From positions 163,634,542 to 163,698,541 of the forward strand of contig NC_039367.1 in NCBI RefSeq assembly GCF_003573695.1: a DNA stretch of 64,000 nt. Direction: 5' to 3'. Numbering within the stretch: the first letter of the stretch is position 1; every line of letters starts with the position of its first letter. The position numbers and the translations under genes were made by a program. Of the stretch, positions 20,585-32,348 are shown one piece after another. The DNA comes from Papaver somniferum (taxonomy: Eukaryota; Streptophyta; Magnoliopsida; Ranunculales; Papaveraceae). Below the pieces are notes generated by a model, which was given only the letters and a program-made list of their open reading frames with translations, had not been told where the DNA came from and searched no databases.

Positions 20585-23500
20585 ATGGCTTCTTCCTTCA
20601 ATTTTAATCATGTACTCACCATTAAGCTGGATGATACCAACCACCTGTTATGGAAATCACAGATGATGGCGTTCGTTCGTGGCCATGGCTACACAGGATT
20701 TCTCGATGGAACGTATCCACAACCACCTCCAACTGTTATGCTACACGTACCAGACTCAGAGGAGACCATCGAAAGCCCCAATCCAGCCTTTTTAACATGG
20801 CAGCAAAAAGACCAATTGTTGCTTAGTGGAATTTTATCTTCTTTATCACAAAGTGTGCACACTCAGATGCTTGGAGTCACAACCTCTCAAGAGGCGTGGG
20901 AAAGACTGGAACGGATCTTTGCTTCACAATCTCAAGCTAGAATGATGCAGCTCCAGCTGCAGTTGGTAAACACTAAGAAAGGAGCCCTCAATATCTTGGA
21001 CTACCTTACAAAAATGAAATTTTATGCTGATAGTTTAGCTGCTATTTCTCAGCCAATCTCAGACTCACAACTTGTCTTATATGCTTTGAATGGACTAGGT
21101 CCTGAATATGCCCCTTTTGTTACTGCTATGACTACACGTTCTGAACCTGTGTTGTTTGCTGATCTCCAAGGACACTTGCTTAGCCATGAAATCCTTTTAG
21201 CTGATCAACATGTTACTGAACTCGCTGCTCCTGCCATCAACAATACCCAGCGACACTCATTCTCTGCTGCTCCAAATCAGAATCGCAGTCAACAACAGCC
21301 GATGACTAATCGAGGTGGAGGCTTCAATCCTCGTGGCCGTGGTCGTGGCCGTGGTCTTGGTGGCTTCAACAACCACACTGGTTATCGTTCTAACGCATCT
21401 CCTCCCACTGTATGTCAGATCTGTAACCGATATGGTCATTCTGCCATCAATTGTTACAGCCGCTATAATGAAGGAAGCCATCGTGCTGAGCAGGCTATTG
21501 CAAATGTCGCAGCTCATGTTCCTGGCTATAACTATGCGGATCCATCTTGGTATCCTGATTCAGGAGCAACTCATCACGTTACTCATGATGTGAGAAACAT
21601 ACAAAACCGTGCTGAATACAACGGCAATGATGTTGTCACTATTGGCAATGGATCAGGTTTGCCAATAACTCATATTGGGTCTTCTTGTTTAGATACACGT
21701 TCTCGTACTTTTACATTGCGTAATATACTTCATGTTCCTACAGTTAAGAAAAATTTATTATCAGTCCAACAATTTACCAGAGACAATGATGCTTATTTTG
21801 AATTTCATCCTGATGTTTTCTATATCAAGGAACGTATGTCGGGGAAAGTTCTTCTAGTCGGCAAGAGTAAAGATGGATTATACCACCTTCCTTCAACTAT
21901 ACCTAATAAAACGAGGAAGGCTTTCATTGGAATTGGGGAGAAAACCACACAACAAGTATGGCATCATAGGATGGGACATCCAGCACATAATATTGTTCAA
22001 ATAGTTTTAAATAAGAATAAGTTACCTGTGAGTAACAATAGGAGTTCTTCATTCTGTGAAGCTTTTCAATTGGGTAAGAGTCATCGACAAACACTAAGAA
22101 TGACTCACTCAATCTCTCAAGCTCCTCTAGATTTAATTTTTACAGATGTTTGGGGTCCTTCACCTACTATATCAACATCTGGCTCCAAATACTATGTCTT
22201 ATTTATGGATGATTTCTCGAAATATTCTTGGATTCATCCGATCACTTTTAAATCAGATGTGTTTCGTATTTTCGAGAAGTTTAAGGCAATGGTTGAAAAC
22301 ATGTTCTCTCGCACTATAAAATCAGTCCAATCTGATTGGGGAGGTGAATTTCAAAAACTAGAACAATACTTTATTCGGTTTGGCATTGCTCATCGTGTGT
22401 CGTGTCCTCATACACACGAACAAAATGGTGCGGTGGAAAGAAAACACTGGCATGTGGTTGATACAGGGCTCACACTTATGGCTCACTCTCATACTCCAAC
22501 TCACTTCTGGGATCATGCCTTCGAAGCTGCTGTATACCTCATCAACAGATTACCTACTCCTTCACTGCGCAATTTATCACCATTTGAAGTCTTGTTTCAA
22601 CGAGCACCGGATTACAAGTTTCTCAAAGTGTTTGGTTGCGCATGTTACCCCTACCTACGTCCGTATAATAAACACAATATTAACTATCGATCCATTCGGT
22701 GTATATTTCTGGGATATAGTTCACGGCACCATGGTTACAAGTAACCAACTCAAAGACGAATTTTTATTGCTCGGCATGTTGTATTTAACGAGTCTGTCTT
22801 CCTTTTTGCAGACACTACAGTCTCTCCACTTACATCACTGCCAGTAACTTCTGTGCAGCTCCCCTCTTTGGTTGTCCATCAACATCCCACTGATGTTGCA
22901 CCTGTTGTTGACACTGTGGATGACATACCACCGTCTCCAGTTCCACAATCATCTCCCACATCCAGCATAGGCTCTGCATTACCACCAACATCTGATGCTG
23001 ATCCCCCACTGGATGTTGTCCATCCTACAGTTCCTGTCTCTGCAACATCTTCTCCTACTCGGGGGATGCACACACGATCCAAATCTGGGATATTTAAAAA
23101 GAAGGTCTTTGCTGCGACTCGGTATCCACTGGCCCTTTCTACCGCAGTTACGCCAACTGAGATGGTGCCTACATGTGCCTCCCAGGCGTTTAAATACGTC
23201 GCATGGAGAAAGGCAATGCTTGATGAATTGAATGCATTGCTTCAACAGGGAACCTGGATTTTAGTTCCTCGCCTTCCTTCTATGAACGTCATTGGCAACA
23301 AGTGGATTTTCACCTTAAAGCATAATCCTGATGGCACCATAGCTCGTCACAAAGACAGGCTAGTTGCGAAGGGATTTAACCAGCAATATGGAGTTGATTA
23401 CACGACCACGTTTAGCCCAGTGGTAAAATTTGCAACCTTGAGAACGATTATCGCACTTGCTGTGTCTAATAACTGGGTGATTAGACAACTCGACGTCAAC

Positions 23501-24745
23501 AACGCTTTTCTCAATGGACATCTGGATGATGAAGTTTATATGCTCCAGCCACCAGGGTTTATCGATTCATCACATCCTACACATGTGTGTAAACTAAGAA
23601 AATCCATCTATGGATTAAAACAATCTCCTAGGGCCTGGTACACTCGACTCCATCAGTTTCTCCTCACCATTGGTTTTCAAGGGTCTAAAACTGATCCTTC
23701 TTTGTTCATATATAAGACACACCAGGTGGTTGTCTATCTCTTGGTCTATGTTGATGACTTACTGGTTACAGGTAATAACTCTGCTGCGGTTTCTCGAATA
23801 ATCTCGTTAATTGGTGGTGAGTTTGCAATCAAAGATATGGGTGTTTTCAAGTATTTTCTAGGTCTGGAAGCTACGCCAAATTCACAGGGTTTGGTGATTT
23901 CTCAACAAAAATATATTGCTGACCTCCTGACACGTACAAACATGAAAGATGCTAAGCCTATTTCTTCTCCGATTGCTGCACACACACGGCTCACAAAACA
24001 CTCAGGGGAACCATTCCAGGATCCTTTCATGTATCATAGCACTGTGGGTGCACTTCAGTATGTGACACTCACACGACCAGACATTGCCTTTGTGGTCAAT
24101 AAGGCATGTCAATTCATGCATAATCCATCTACCGAACATTGGGCTTTGGTTAAAAGAATATTGCGATATTTAAAACATACACTCACCCATGGGTTACAGT
24201 TTTATCATCATTCTCCACCGCTATTATCCATATTTACAGATGCGGATTGGGGAGGCTCTTTGGATGATCGAAAATCAACAGGGGGATATGCTATTTACTA
24301 TGGCAACAATCTTATCTCTTGGAGCTCGAAGAAACAGCCTACAGTCTCTCGATCAAGCACAGAATCTGAATATCGAGCCATTGCCAATGCAACAACTGAA
24401 GTGGTGTGGCTCAGATCATTGTTTCGTGAGCTCAAAATTCCTTTGACATCTCCTCCTACTCTATGGTGTGACAACATAGGAGCTACATATTTAACTGCAA
24501 ACCCGGTCTTCCATACTCGCAGTCGACATGTTGAGATCGATTTCCATTTTGTACGCGACATGGTTTCTAAGAAAGAACTCCTTGTACGTATTATTTCGTC
24601 CCAAGACCAGATTGCAGATATTCTAACCAAGGGACTTTCTACTCCACGTTTTACACTTCTACGAGACAAGCTCAATCTTGTTGTCACCGACTTTCGCTTG
24701 AGGGGGCGTGTCAAGGATACTATGACGACACCGAAGATATCCTAA
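20585..24745 (+). pseudogene. gag-pol: Copia Gag-Pol polyprotein with one premature stop
   Basis: One continuous frame from ATG 20585 to TGA 24745, broken only by TAA at 22742-22744 (after HHGYK). Gag occupies about residues 1-300 with the knuckle CQICNRYGHSAINC near 277 and an Arg/Gly-rich basic tract before it. Protease motif DSGATHHVT is near 325. Integrase starts with the WHHRMGHP motif near 459 and has catalytic D521, D584 and E618. The second Cys of its HHCC finger is replaced: FCEAFQLGK where CxxC is usual. RT has LVYVDDLLV at about 23740-23765, and RNase H has DADWGG and RSSTESEYRA. The stop lies between integrase and RT, so RT would not be made without readthrough. Confidence 0.93.
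24700..24708 (+). promoter_or_regulatory. Polypurine tract of copia element
   Basis: GAGGGGGCG abuts the 3' LTR and overlaps the region just before the polyprotein stop, as is common in compact copia elements. Confidence 0.82.
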
Positions 24746-24921
24746 GATTATAGGTAGTTATGAGAATCCTGTAAGATAAGGAAACTAGTGTAATGAGTAT
24801 TTAGGCTTTCCTCAAATATGTGATCCTGTAAGATATTCTGTGTACACATAAATATAAATATCTCCTGGTCTCTCCTTGGTTTTCAAGGAAGAACAATTAT
24901 ACTAAAACTCCTAGTCTGATA
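24709..24921 (+). repeat. 3' LTR of copia element
   Basis: 213 bp, identical to the 5' LTR apart from the missing 13-bp duplicate unit. Confidence 0.95.
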
Positions 24922-24926
24922 AAAGG

Positions 24927-26709
24927 AAATGATCCTAAAATGATTAATCTCTTTGTATCTATATATACACCTCTTCTCTTACATCAGAAATGTGCTGTAT
25001 GTGGATTTCGGGGACTACATACAATATCATGTGTCCCGCGGCCTAGGATCCCCTACAGCACAATGTCTGACGGCCAAAGTAATTACTAGAAGAGCCAATG
25101 TTTCCAAGGTATCTGCAACAACTAGCTTGGTGTTGTGCACTGACAATTCTTTAAAATTTCATCAAAACAATCCCTTTTGCCTATGAAGAAGAAAGATGTA
25201 AGTTAAATTAGATAAGCTATTAGTATATGTTTCTTTTTCAACCTAGATTCCTATCCCGGAATCATAAGCGGATTAATTCCCACCCTTCACCTGCCGGTCA
25301 CCATGAACAATAATAATACAGTGTTTATGGGCACGGCCAGCCGGCCAGGACTATCAAAATTAAGTTTACAATACATAAACAGATGACTAATTTGAAAGAT
25401 TAAATTTCACAATTGATTGCTCGTTCAACAATCTTTCCAGCATATTTTCTTGTCCATGTTTTTATTCGAATAGACCATCTCAATTAACCAAGTCTTGACT
25501 TGGCTTTCCTTGGCTATATGATTGTTCAAACTCTCTACCCCTTTGATTCAAATCGTTGATCCTTCTGAAGATCTTCCAATACGACTACAAGTATTTGGAC
25601 CAAAGTTATATCTGTGGGGTGAATAAAACACCAAGATATCGTCAGTTCGGGGTTACAATGAAAACCAAAAGTGCACAGGTAATTAACTACGGCGTTAATT
25701 GAAAAATTAATATTAGATACAGATTCCAAAACAAAATTCCCTGAGTCAGACATAAAAACATTGAGATAATCCATCGAAATTTAGAAATTATCCATCATCA
25801 TAACCACTGTATATAAATCTAACATAAAAAGCATTGATTCAACTCTTCATCTTACTCTTGTCTCAGTGATCTTTGAGCAGGCGTATGTGTCACTGATCAT
25901 GATCAGACCAATGAGGCACCTACGGAGCTCAGATCCATCAAAATAATTTCTTTTATATATGAAACTAAAATCAATTTAAAAGGCGTAATTGAGCATCTCT
26001 ACCACCACCACATCCATTAAAAGGCGTAATTGAGAATTTAAGCATTATGATAAGTACCCCATGCCCATACAAATTAGAGTTCGAATAGTACCCCATTTCC
26101 GTCCCAAACCGGAGAAGGTGGATGCAATAAGCTAATGCGAATAATTTTCCAACTGAATCTAGAATGCAACAAGATACAAAACACGGTTTCCCGAAACAAT
26201 ACTACTACAATATCATTAATCAATTGTTCGAAAATGAATTACATACATAAACTGATTAATTCAAGATTGACCGCTCATAAATTTTTATATATCTCCACGA
26301 TATCTAGTTCGAACGGCCAACTTAACCAGGTTTCTGACTTGTCTGACACCCAAAGCAGTAACTAGAAGCATGTGTTGATAAGCCCTACATAGAATTTACG
26401 TTTTAAATTGATTTTAGTTTCTGTGGGAGGAGAAATCAACTTACGTTTTAAATTGATTTTAGTTTCCTCATGCTGCATTGAACCGGAATCATTATGCTGC
26501 ATTGAAATATACTAGAGTAAATCGGAGATCAGATCTAAGAAGAAGAAGGAGAAGTAGAAAGGCGGCGTAGAAACCCCAGATTTAGCAAGTGAAGTGAAGA
26601 TTGAAACACTCTACTTTTATATACAAATTTATTTACACCTTACTTACATCACATGTTTTTAACTTTTTATGAATGCCAGTAAATAACGGACTATGATAAC
26701 TAATCTTAT
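24927..26709. other. Degenerate repeats, no gene recognised
   Basis: 24930-25130 is the copy of 18470-18660 into which the copia element inserted. 26560-26660 carries another partial copy (GGCGGCGTAGAAACC, AAGTGAAGTGAAGATTGAA). AAACTAAAATCAATTTAAAA at 25961-25980 is inverted at 26401-26421 and again at 26445-26465, flanking about 420 bp, which suggests a foldback element or an inverted duplication. No protein family is visible. Confidence 0.45.
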
Positions 26710-26973
26710 TTGATCATAAGTAAAAACTATGTCAAACCCGCCGATAGTGTCCTTTTAGATTGGGTGACCAAAAAAGCCCTAAAAAATCCAACTTTGAATC
26801 TCAAGGTAGTAATCCAACAAGAATTTCTCTTTTACTACTGGAACTGGTCATGCGTCAAACAAGCTAGGAGGTTAGGTATAACATGTGCTACAACTTTCAT
26901 TGATTATCTTTTGAGCCGTCATATCCCCGGTGATGGTGTATGTTACTTAAAGATACATAGTGTGGGTGTCTAA
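26710..26973 (+). other. Open stretch of uncertain coding status
   Basis: An 87-codon frame reads DWVTKKALKNPTLNLKVVIQ and CVKQARRLGITCATT. The spacing loosely recalls the N-terminal region of MuDR-type transposase proteins (a short basic region followed by KQARR), but that is a weak visual match. It has no clear start or neighbouring exons. Confidence 0.2.
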
Positions 26974-27848
26974 ATTTAGATAATGCTTGAATTTATACAT
27001 AATATTTCGATCAACACTATGGTCTTTATGGAATTAGGTTAATCGATTAAAATTTGGAGCATAAATTTCATAGTAATTTTTAGATGCATTATGGCTTGAC
27101 TTGTTTCTTTTGTCAATAGGGCCTGAACCTCTCAAACATAGGGGAAAAAAAACAATGAAACGTCATGAAAAACAATAAACCACTTCTATGAATAAACGAT
27201 AGCAGATCGTGCAACTGCAACCAACAAGGAGCATCAGGATTTGCACCAAATGCCAAATTACAAATACGTAATCAATCTGAATGGGCACCAAAAGAGGCTT
27301 CTCTCTCATCTGTACGACTCATCTGAACTCTCCCTTCTTCAGGCTTTTTCTAGCCGTTTTCTCAGTTTCCTACCGTAATAACGGCTAGTTTCCACAAGAG
27401 TTCACCGGATTTTTATGCCGGATTCTCTCTATGATCCGTAGTACCAACCAATGGCTGAGCCAGGACCGTATGAATGCTTAGGTAAAAATCTCGCCACCCC
27501 ATGGTTCAAGATGGGCTGGGGAAGCAAATTTTATGAAAATTTTGGCTTTATTTTAGTGAAAAATTAGGGTAAATATAATAAATACATAATCTTTAATCTT
27601 CGGCTGAATTCGTGTCAGCCCAGCTATATATGCTGTCAAATAAGGATAAAAGAGAGAAGCAAAAGAAACAAATGTGACGTGTGGTGAAAAAGGTACTCCA
27701 TGATGTAATATACTATAAACATAAACTGGAGAAGAAGGCATAAAATATAGATAATATAGCAACATAATATTACGTACCTAATATATTGTCATAATAATGC
27801 TTAAATATTATTTTGTCATAATTAGCTATAGGTATTCCCATACGTGCA
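26974..27848. other. Intergenic, AT-rich
   Basis: No gene or repeat recognised between the uncertain frame and the inhibitor pseudogene. The last about 100 bp are promoter territory for the latter. Confidence 0.4.
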
Positions 27849-27859
27849 CTATAAAAAGG
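27849..27859 (+). promoter_or_regulatory. TATA box of the inhibitor pseudogene
   Basis: ACTATAAAAAG lies 57 bp before the ATG at 27906. The inverted paralogue at 53.7-54.06 kb has CACTATAAAAGAG at a similar distance from its own ATG, so the duplication included the promoter. Confidence 0.7.
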
Positions 27860-27905
27860 GGCATGGCAATGGATTCTCTCAACATAATTCATTCTAGCTG
27901 GCATA

Positions 27906-28410
27906 ATGGCAGCATCCTCCAATGTTTGTTTTACGCTTTTCTCTGTTCTTTTATTTGCTTGTGTTTCTTCTCAGCTATCATATGCAGGGAACGTGAAAGC
28001 TGTGGTCCATGAAATTTGATCGCTCACTAAGAATCCAGGTTACTGCACCCAACAACCGGTTTGTAGTTGCTAATGCCATGATAAATCGAGTTATAAAACA
28101 AGCAACCGACAATACAAATTTCGTCGATCTCTCAAATCCTACACCACAACAAAAGCCACATCTCAATTTTTGTAACGGACGTTATGGGGCAGCGTTTTCG
28201 GATTTTGCCACAGAAGCTTCGAATCAGTTAGGAAGACGTGATTATTTTGGACTGAAGAGAACCGCAACAACTGTTTCTGGTTATGCAACCCTATGCGAAA
28301 ATTCTTTCCGTTCACCACCTGCAGCACCATCTCCACTGACGCAGCAGAATCGATACTTGTTTGATCTAGCTGATATTGTTCGTGCTCTTGCTATTCTTCT
28401 TTCCCGTTAA
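27906..28410 (+). pseudogene. Pectin methylesterase/invertase inhibitor-like (PMEI) pseudogene
   Basis: ATG 27906 opens a signal peptide (NVCFTLFSVLLFACVSSQ) and the mature start NVKAVVHEI. A TGA at 28017 stands exactly where the first conserved Cys of the family is expected before SLTKNPGYC. After a frameshift and an apparent loss of part of helix 2 the next frame reads VVANAMINRVIKQATD, FCNGRYGAAFSDF, ASNQLGRRDYF, ATLCENSF and SPLTQQNRYLFDLADIV. These are the helical-bundle and last-Cys blocks of plant PMEI/invertase inhibitors, which block cell-wall or vacuolar enzymes in the apoplast or vacuole. The stop and frameshift make it non-functional. Related fragments lie at 45.9 and 53.5-54.06 kb. 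Confidence 0.83.
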
Positions 28411-29502
28411 AGTTTTTCCTATATTCCTAATTTATTATTATTGGTCCTTGAATTTTTTCTGAAGTCCTTGATTGTGTGTTCCAAGATTTTTTTTTCTGTA
28501 GCAATGTTCACGGACCCATGTTTACTTTTTCTGTGTAATAATTTCGTAGCAAATTGAACAAGATTTTCAATGTCAATTTTTCACTAAAATCTGGCTAAAT
28601 TATGTTTCACTCAATCAGTTTTGTGTGTTTTCTCTCATATTGATAATGAGAATGCTAAGAGATGTGAATTGTGGCTGTCCTTATGCTAAAATTTCATGGT
28701 TTCCATAAAGACTTAGACTCTAGTGGTCTTTTGTCGCCCCCAGCACGCCTAGCTAAGTGAGCGCCTAGCTCGTTTTTCACAACATAGCCTGGGTGTACTA
28801 TGATTGTCAAGAATAAGCACATTAGACTAGAAACTTAAACAAACAGCTTTATGACCTGAACATCTGAGTATACTTTGAAAATATTACAATCTGGTTCCGA
28901 GCAATGCACGCATTACTTCCATGAACAGAATCTAAACTCACAGAGGCTAATGATTTGAGTTTTTGGCAACCAACCATGCCTTGAAGGATAAATACAAGAT
29001 AAACTTCTAGAATAACTAAATTGTTAAAATGATTCATCACCCGAAGCTTTTTCATCAGGTAGCTTTCACTTCATTTTTAGCAGCATTAGGATCTTCAGGT
29101 TCTTGTCTGCATCAAGTTTGCAGGTTCTTGTCTTCTAATGCCATTTTAGTGCTTCTAATGCACCACAAGAACTGCTTCGGGTGTTCCTCGTTTATCTGCC
29201 ATTATTAATACAACATGTTTGAGACAAAACAGTTTAGTATTATTGAATTCAGGGTAATCAAAATCTGAATCCCCAACACACTTGCAAGTTGCAATCATAC
29301 TGATTCCCTTGGCATTCCTTAAGTGGATAGGTATGTCCATCAAATTCAGCCAAATAAGTATGTTCACTAACAGTAGGTTCACCTAGCCACATAAGTGGAT
29401 AGGTATGGTCACTTATACTCCATGTACTGTAAGAAAGCATTCACAAATAGTGGCTTAAAAGAAAAGAAGAAAGGAAAGCAGCGAAATGTTCCAAATAACC
29501 AC
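28411..29502. other. Intergenic between PMEI and GH9 pseudogenes
   Basis: No gene recognised. TAAGTGGATAGGTATG occurs twice (around 29320 and 29392), about 72 bp apart, and GGTTCTTGTCT occurs twice near 29097 and 29122. Minus-strand frames here show no family motif. Confidence 0.4.
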
Positions 29503-31805
29503 TTACCCATGGAATGGATTCCAAGGAGAGGGTGGAGGCGGTGGTGATGGAGTCAATGGTTTGAGTTCAGAGAAAATAGCATCCACATCCACACCAAGTC
29601 ACCATTGACTGACAGAGCAGCTAATGCTGCAACGAGTCCAGCATTTCCCATCAGAGTTGGTTCTGCACTGTCTTTTCTGGCTCTTATGTCACGATATCTG
29701 TCCAAGTTGTCTGGGCCACCAACCATTGCACCAGTGATATTGTGCGGGTTGGGGCTGGAAGTGTCTCGCCACTTGAAACCTTCTGTGCAGCCATAGGATG
29801 CCCCATCATTGGGGATGGATGCACCTCTATGGTGCACGTGGGTGGGAAACCTACTGCCATACCCAACAACATAACTAAGCTTTTTAGGGTTGACGCCCAA
29901 TATGTAGTCAACCTGTAACAAATAAAAAAAAGTTAACTGATACTTTAATGATTATTCCGAATGATACATATAAAATGAAAGCAATTGTGGGACAGACAGA
30001 TATGTGTAGAATGAAAGCACCAAATGATTTGGAGGCGTAGTTTGCATAATCACTGTTGATTCCAGCATGAACACACCCATTCATAATGATCTAAGAATGA
30101 AGAGTTTGGTCTGGAAAATAATTTTTTAAAGTAACTACGTGTTATTAAAAATTCTAATTGCTGAAATCTCAACCCAGATAAGAAGACTTAGCATGGCAAC
30201 AAGGGGAAAGCTATCATGACATGTCAAGTACCTCACATGGTAAGAAAGAGAAGGGAAAAGCTTCGCAACTGAATTGACCAAAATTAGAATTATCAGTTAT
30301 GCATGCTAGTGTCGAAGTTGGTCTTCTTCAATATTAGTCCTAATCAGATGCATCATCAAAATTTCATGCATATTAAAATTCATTTGCCTGAGTAAAAATT
30401 ATAACTGAACGAAAACTGATCGATATATTCCAATTGTTTCAGAATTCAGATATGCTAACAAATAATAAGATTTTCATACACAATAACATGAATCAAACTA
30501 AACAACAATCAATCAGAACATGTATTAACAAGAATGAAAATGAGAAAAGCAGTAATTAAGGAATACTTGAGAACAGCAACAAGGACTTGAACACTAGCCC
30601 ATGTTAGTAAACCAGTTAAACCCATTGCTACAATTATTCTCTGGATTTGGGTCTAATAAATCCTTTCAATTGAAATTGGAGAATGAGTTTTCTGTTGTTT
30701 CATATGAATTCAACCCATTGATTCCTTCAGCAAAAACCACAAATCTTTTTGGGTTTCTAGGTTTAGAATTAGGATTGTGGTGCTGATTGTTTTGAGGGAT
30801 TAAGGATGCAAGGAGAAATGTGGGAATGGTTAGTTATGGATGAGATTGGCAAGGACATACACATTTTAGAGACTGTAAACTATGGTAAAAGCAGAAAGTA
30901 TCAAAAGAATAAAGGAAGATAATATATATATACCTGGGATGCCGAAAATGCTTGCAGGTTTTCAAGCATTATGTTATCAGAGCCACAAGTCCAAGCTGGG
31001 ATACCTTGGGATTTAAGATATCCCGCAAAAAGAGCTGAGATGTATGCTGCGTTTGCAGCATACTGTAGAGGCTTTGTATCCCCATTGCGCAATAATATCA
31101 GTCTCCTGTGAAGTTAATTACATCGTGTTAATTAGACAACTTGGTTACATCTGTAAATAAAATTTTATAACAATGAAACCTATAATTATAAAAACTCAAA
31201 TTTAGCTTGCCTTTTGTAAAGTTAAATATGTTATATCTATGCAGATATGAACACGTAATGTCCTCAGTGACTTCATGGTACTGGCGTAGCATCTCCTCGT
31301 AAGGATATGGAAATCCAAAGATGACACGAGCTCTAGTCAACAGCAACAAAGCACCGGGTAGTTTATTGTCGAAGCTAAAGACCGGTAAGGCCAATGTTTC
31401 ATTGAAAACCTTTGCTTGGTTGGCTAGTTCTTCTCCATTTGCTCTTGACAAGTAGCTATAATTTCCCGTGGCAAAAAACATCCAAGTGGCCCACCAAATT
31501 TCTTCGTCATGAAAATTGGAGGATTGATAAGTTGCATTCTTTTGCCACGATGCATACGTGTATTGGCTACCCGGAAGACTACAAAATTCAATCAACTTTT
31601 CTGCCCCTTTTGTTAATTGACGAGCATACTCTGCGTTATCCTTGAAAACAAGTGAACCCGAGGCAAGAGCAGCTATAACTTCTCCAGCTACATCTGCCCC
31701 GATCATTGTTGATTCCACAGTTCTATTGTACTTGATATCTTCGGGCTTTTGCCAACAGAAACCTTCATTCGGCATTTTGGGGCCACCAACGAGTGCATTA
31801 CCCAC
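29503..31805 (-). pseudogene. KORRIGAN-type GH9 endo-1,4-beta-glucanase, C-terminal half
   Basis: Three exons are visible on the minus strand. Exon 31805 to about 31211 follows a TTAG acceptor and reads GFCWQKPEDIKYNRTVEST, DVAGEVIAALASGSLVFKDN, FATGNYSYLSRANGEEL and FSFDNKLPGALLLLTRARV. Exon 31105-30934 has DTKPLQYAANAAYISALF. Exon 29912-29503 has [29 protein letters not shown] and [10 protein letters not shown], and the Pro-rich end [19 protein letters not shown] typical of membrane-bound class A enzymes. A one-base shift after SVNGDL is needed to reach that tail, and the first two exons do not join in phase: the donor looks like GCAAGC, and a 2-bp GA duplication would explain the shift. 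The N-terminal anchor and the nucleophile Asp region are absent. The family trims wall glucan during cellulose synthesis. Likely pseudogene. Confidence 0.85.
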
Positions 31806-31846
31806 CTAATAATTTTGAATTCATATCAGCACAGTAATAATTTTGA

Positions 31847-32348
31847 CAATCTTAAACAACAACAGAAAGAGTTGAAAAAAGGGAATTACTTCATCAGAAG
31901 ATAAAATTTCATGAATTGTAGAGTTAACACAAGATGGTAAGGAAACCACAAGTAATTTTGAAACCCTGATTTTTCATTCTAAACAAATTTCATATCAAGT
32001 GTGAAGGAATTCAAGACATGCACAAACTAAATTTCTAATGTTTAATATCCCCAAATCCACACAGGGGAAAATGATATTTCTCCAGAAATGGAACAATAAG
32101 CATAATCAGAACATATCAAATTCTGAATCAATGCTGACATTCTTAAACAACAAAAGAAAGAACTGAAAAAGGGGAATGAGTCAATTACTTCATCAAAACA
32201 AAAATTGAACAAAAGTAATACAAACCCAAAGGAAAAAATTTCATGAATTATAGAGTTAACACAAGATGGTAAGGAAACCACAAGTAATTTTGTAAACAAA
32301 TTTCATATCAAGTGTGAAGGAATTCAAGACATGCACAAACTCAATTGT
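31847..32348. repeat. Two-copy direct duplication, about 300-bp period
   Basis: 31847-32040 and 32138-32348 share long blocks in order (TAGAGTTAACACAAGATGG, AAGGAAACCACAAGTAATTT, CATATCAAGTGTGAAGGAAT). Indels of up to a few tens of bases separate them. It lies where upstream exons of the GH9 gene would be expected, so an intron or flank has been duplicated. Confidence 0.75.

Larger units (their letters stand above)
20291..24926 (+). mobile_element. Ty1/copia retrotransposon, young, with TSD
   Basis: The element occupies 20296-24921, flanked by AAAGG at 20291-20295 and 24922-24926. LTRs run TGTCAAGGAT...GTCTGATA. They are identical except that the 5' LTR (226 bp) carries an extra 13-bp copy of CTGTAAGATATTC relative to the 3' LTR (213 bp). 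A Met-tRNA-type primer site and a GAGGGGGCG purine tract are present. Gene order gag-PR-INT-RT-RH is that of copia. The integrase motif set (SDWGGEF, CPHTHEQNG) suggests the Ale/Retrofit lineage, tentatively. A single in-frame stop interrupts the 1,386-codon frame, so insertion is recent but this copy is probably not autonomous. Confidence 0.96.
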
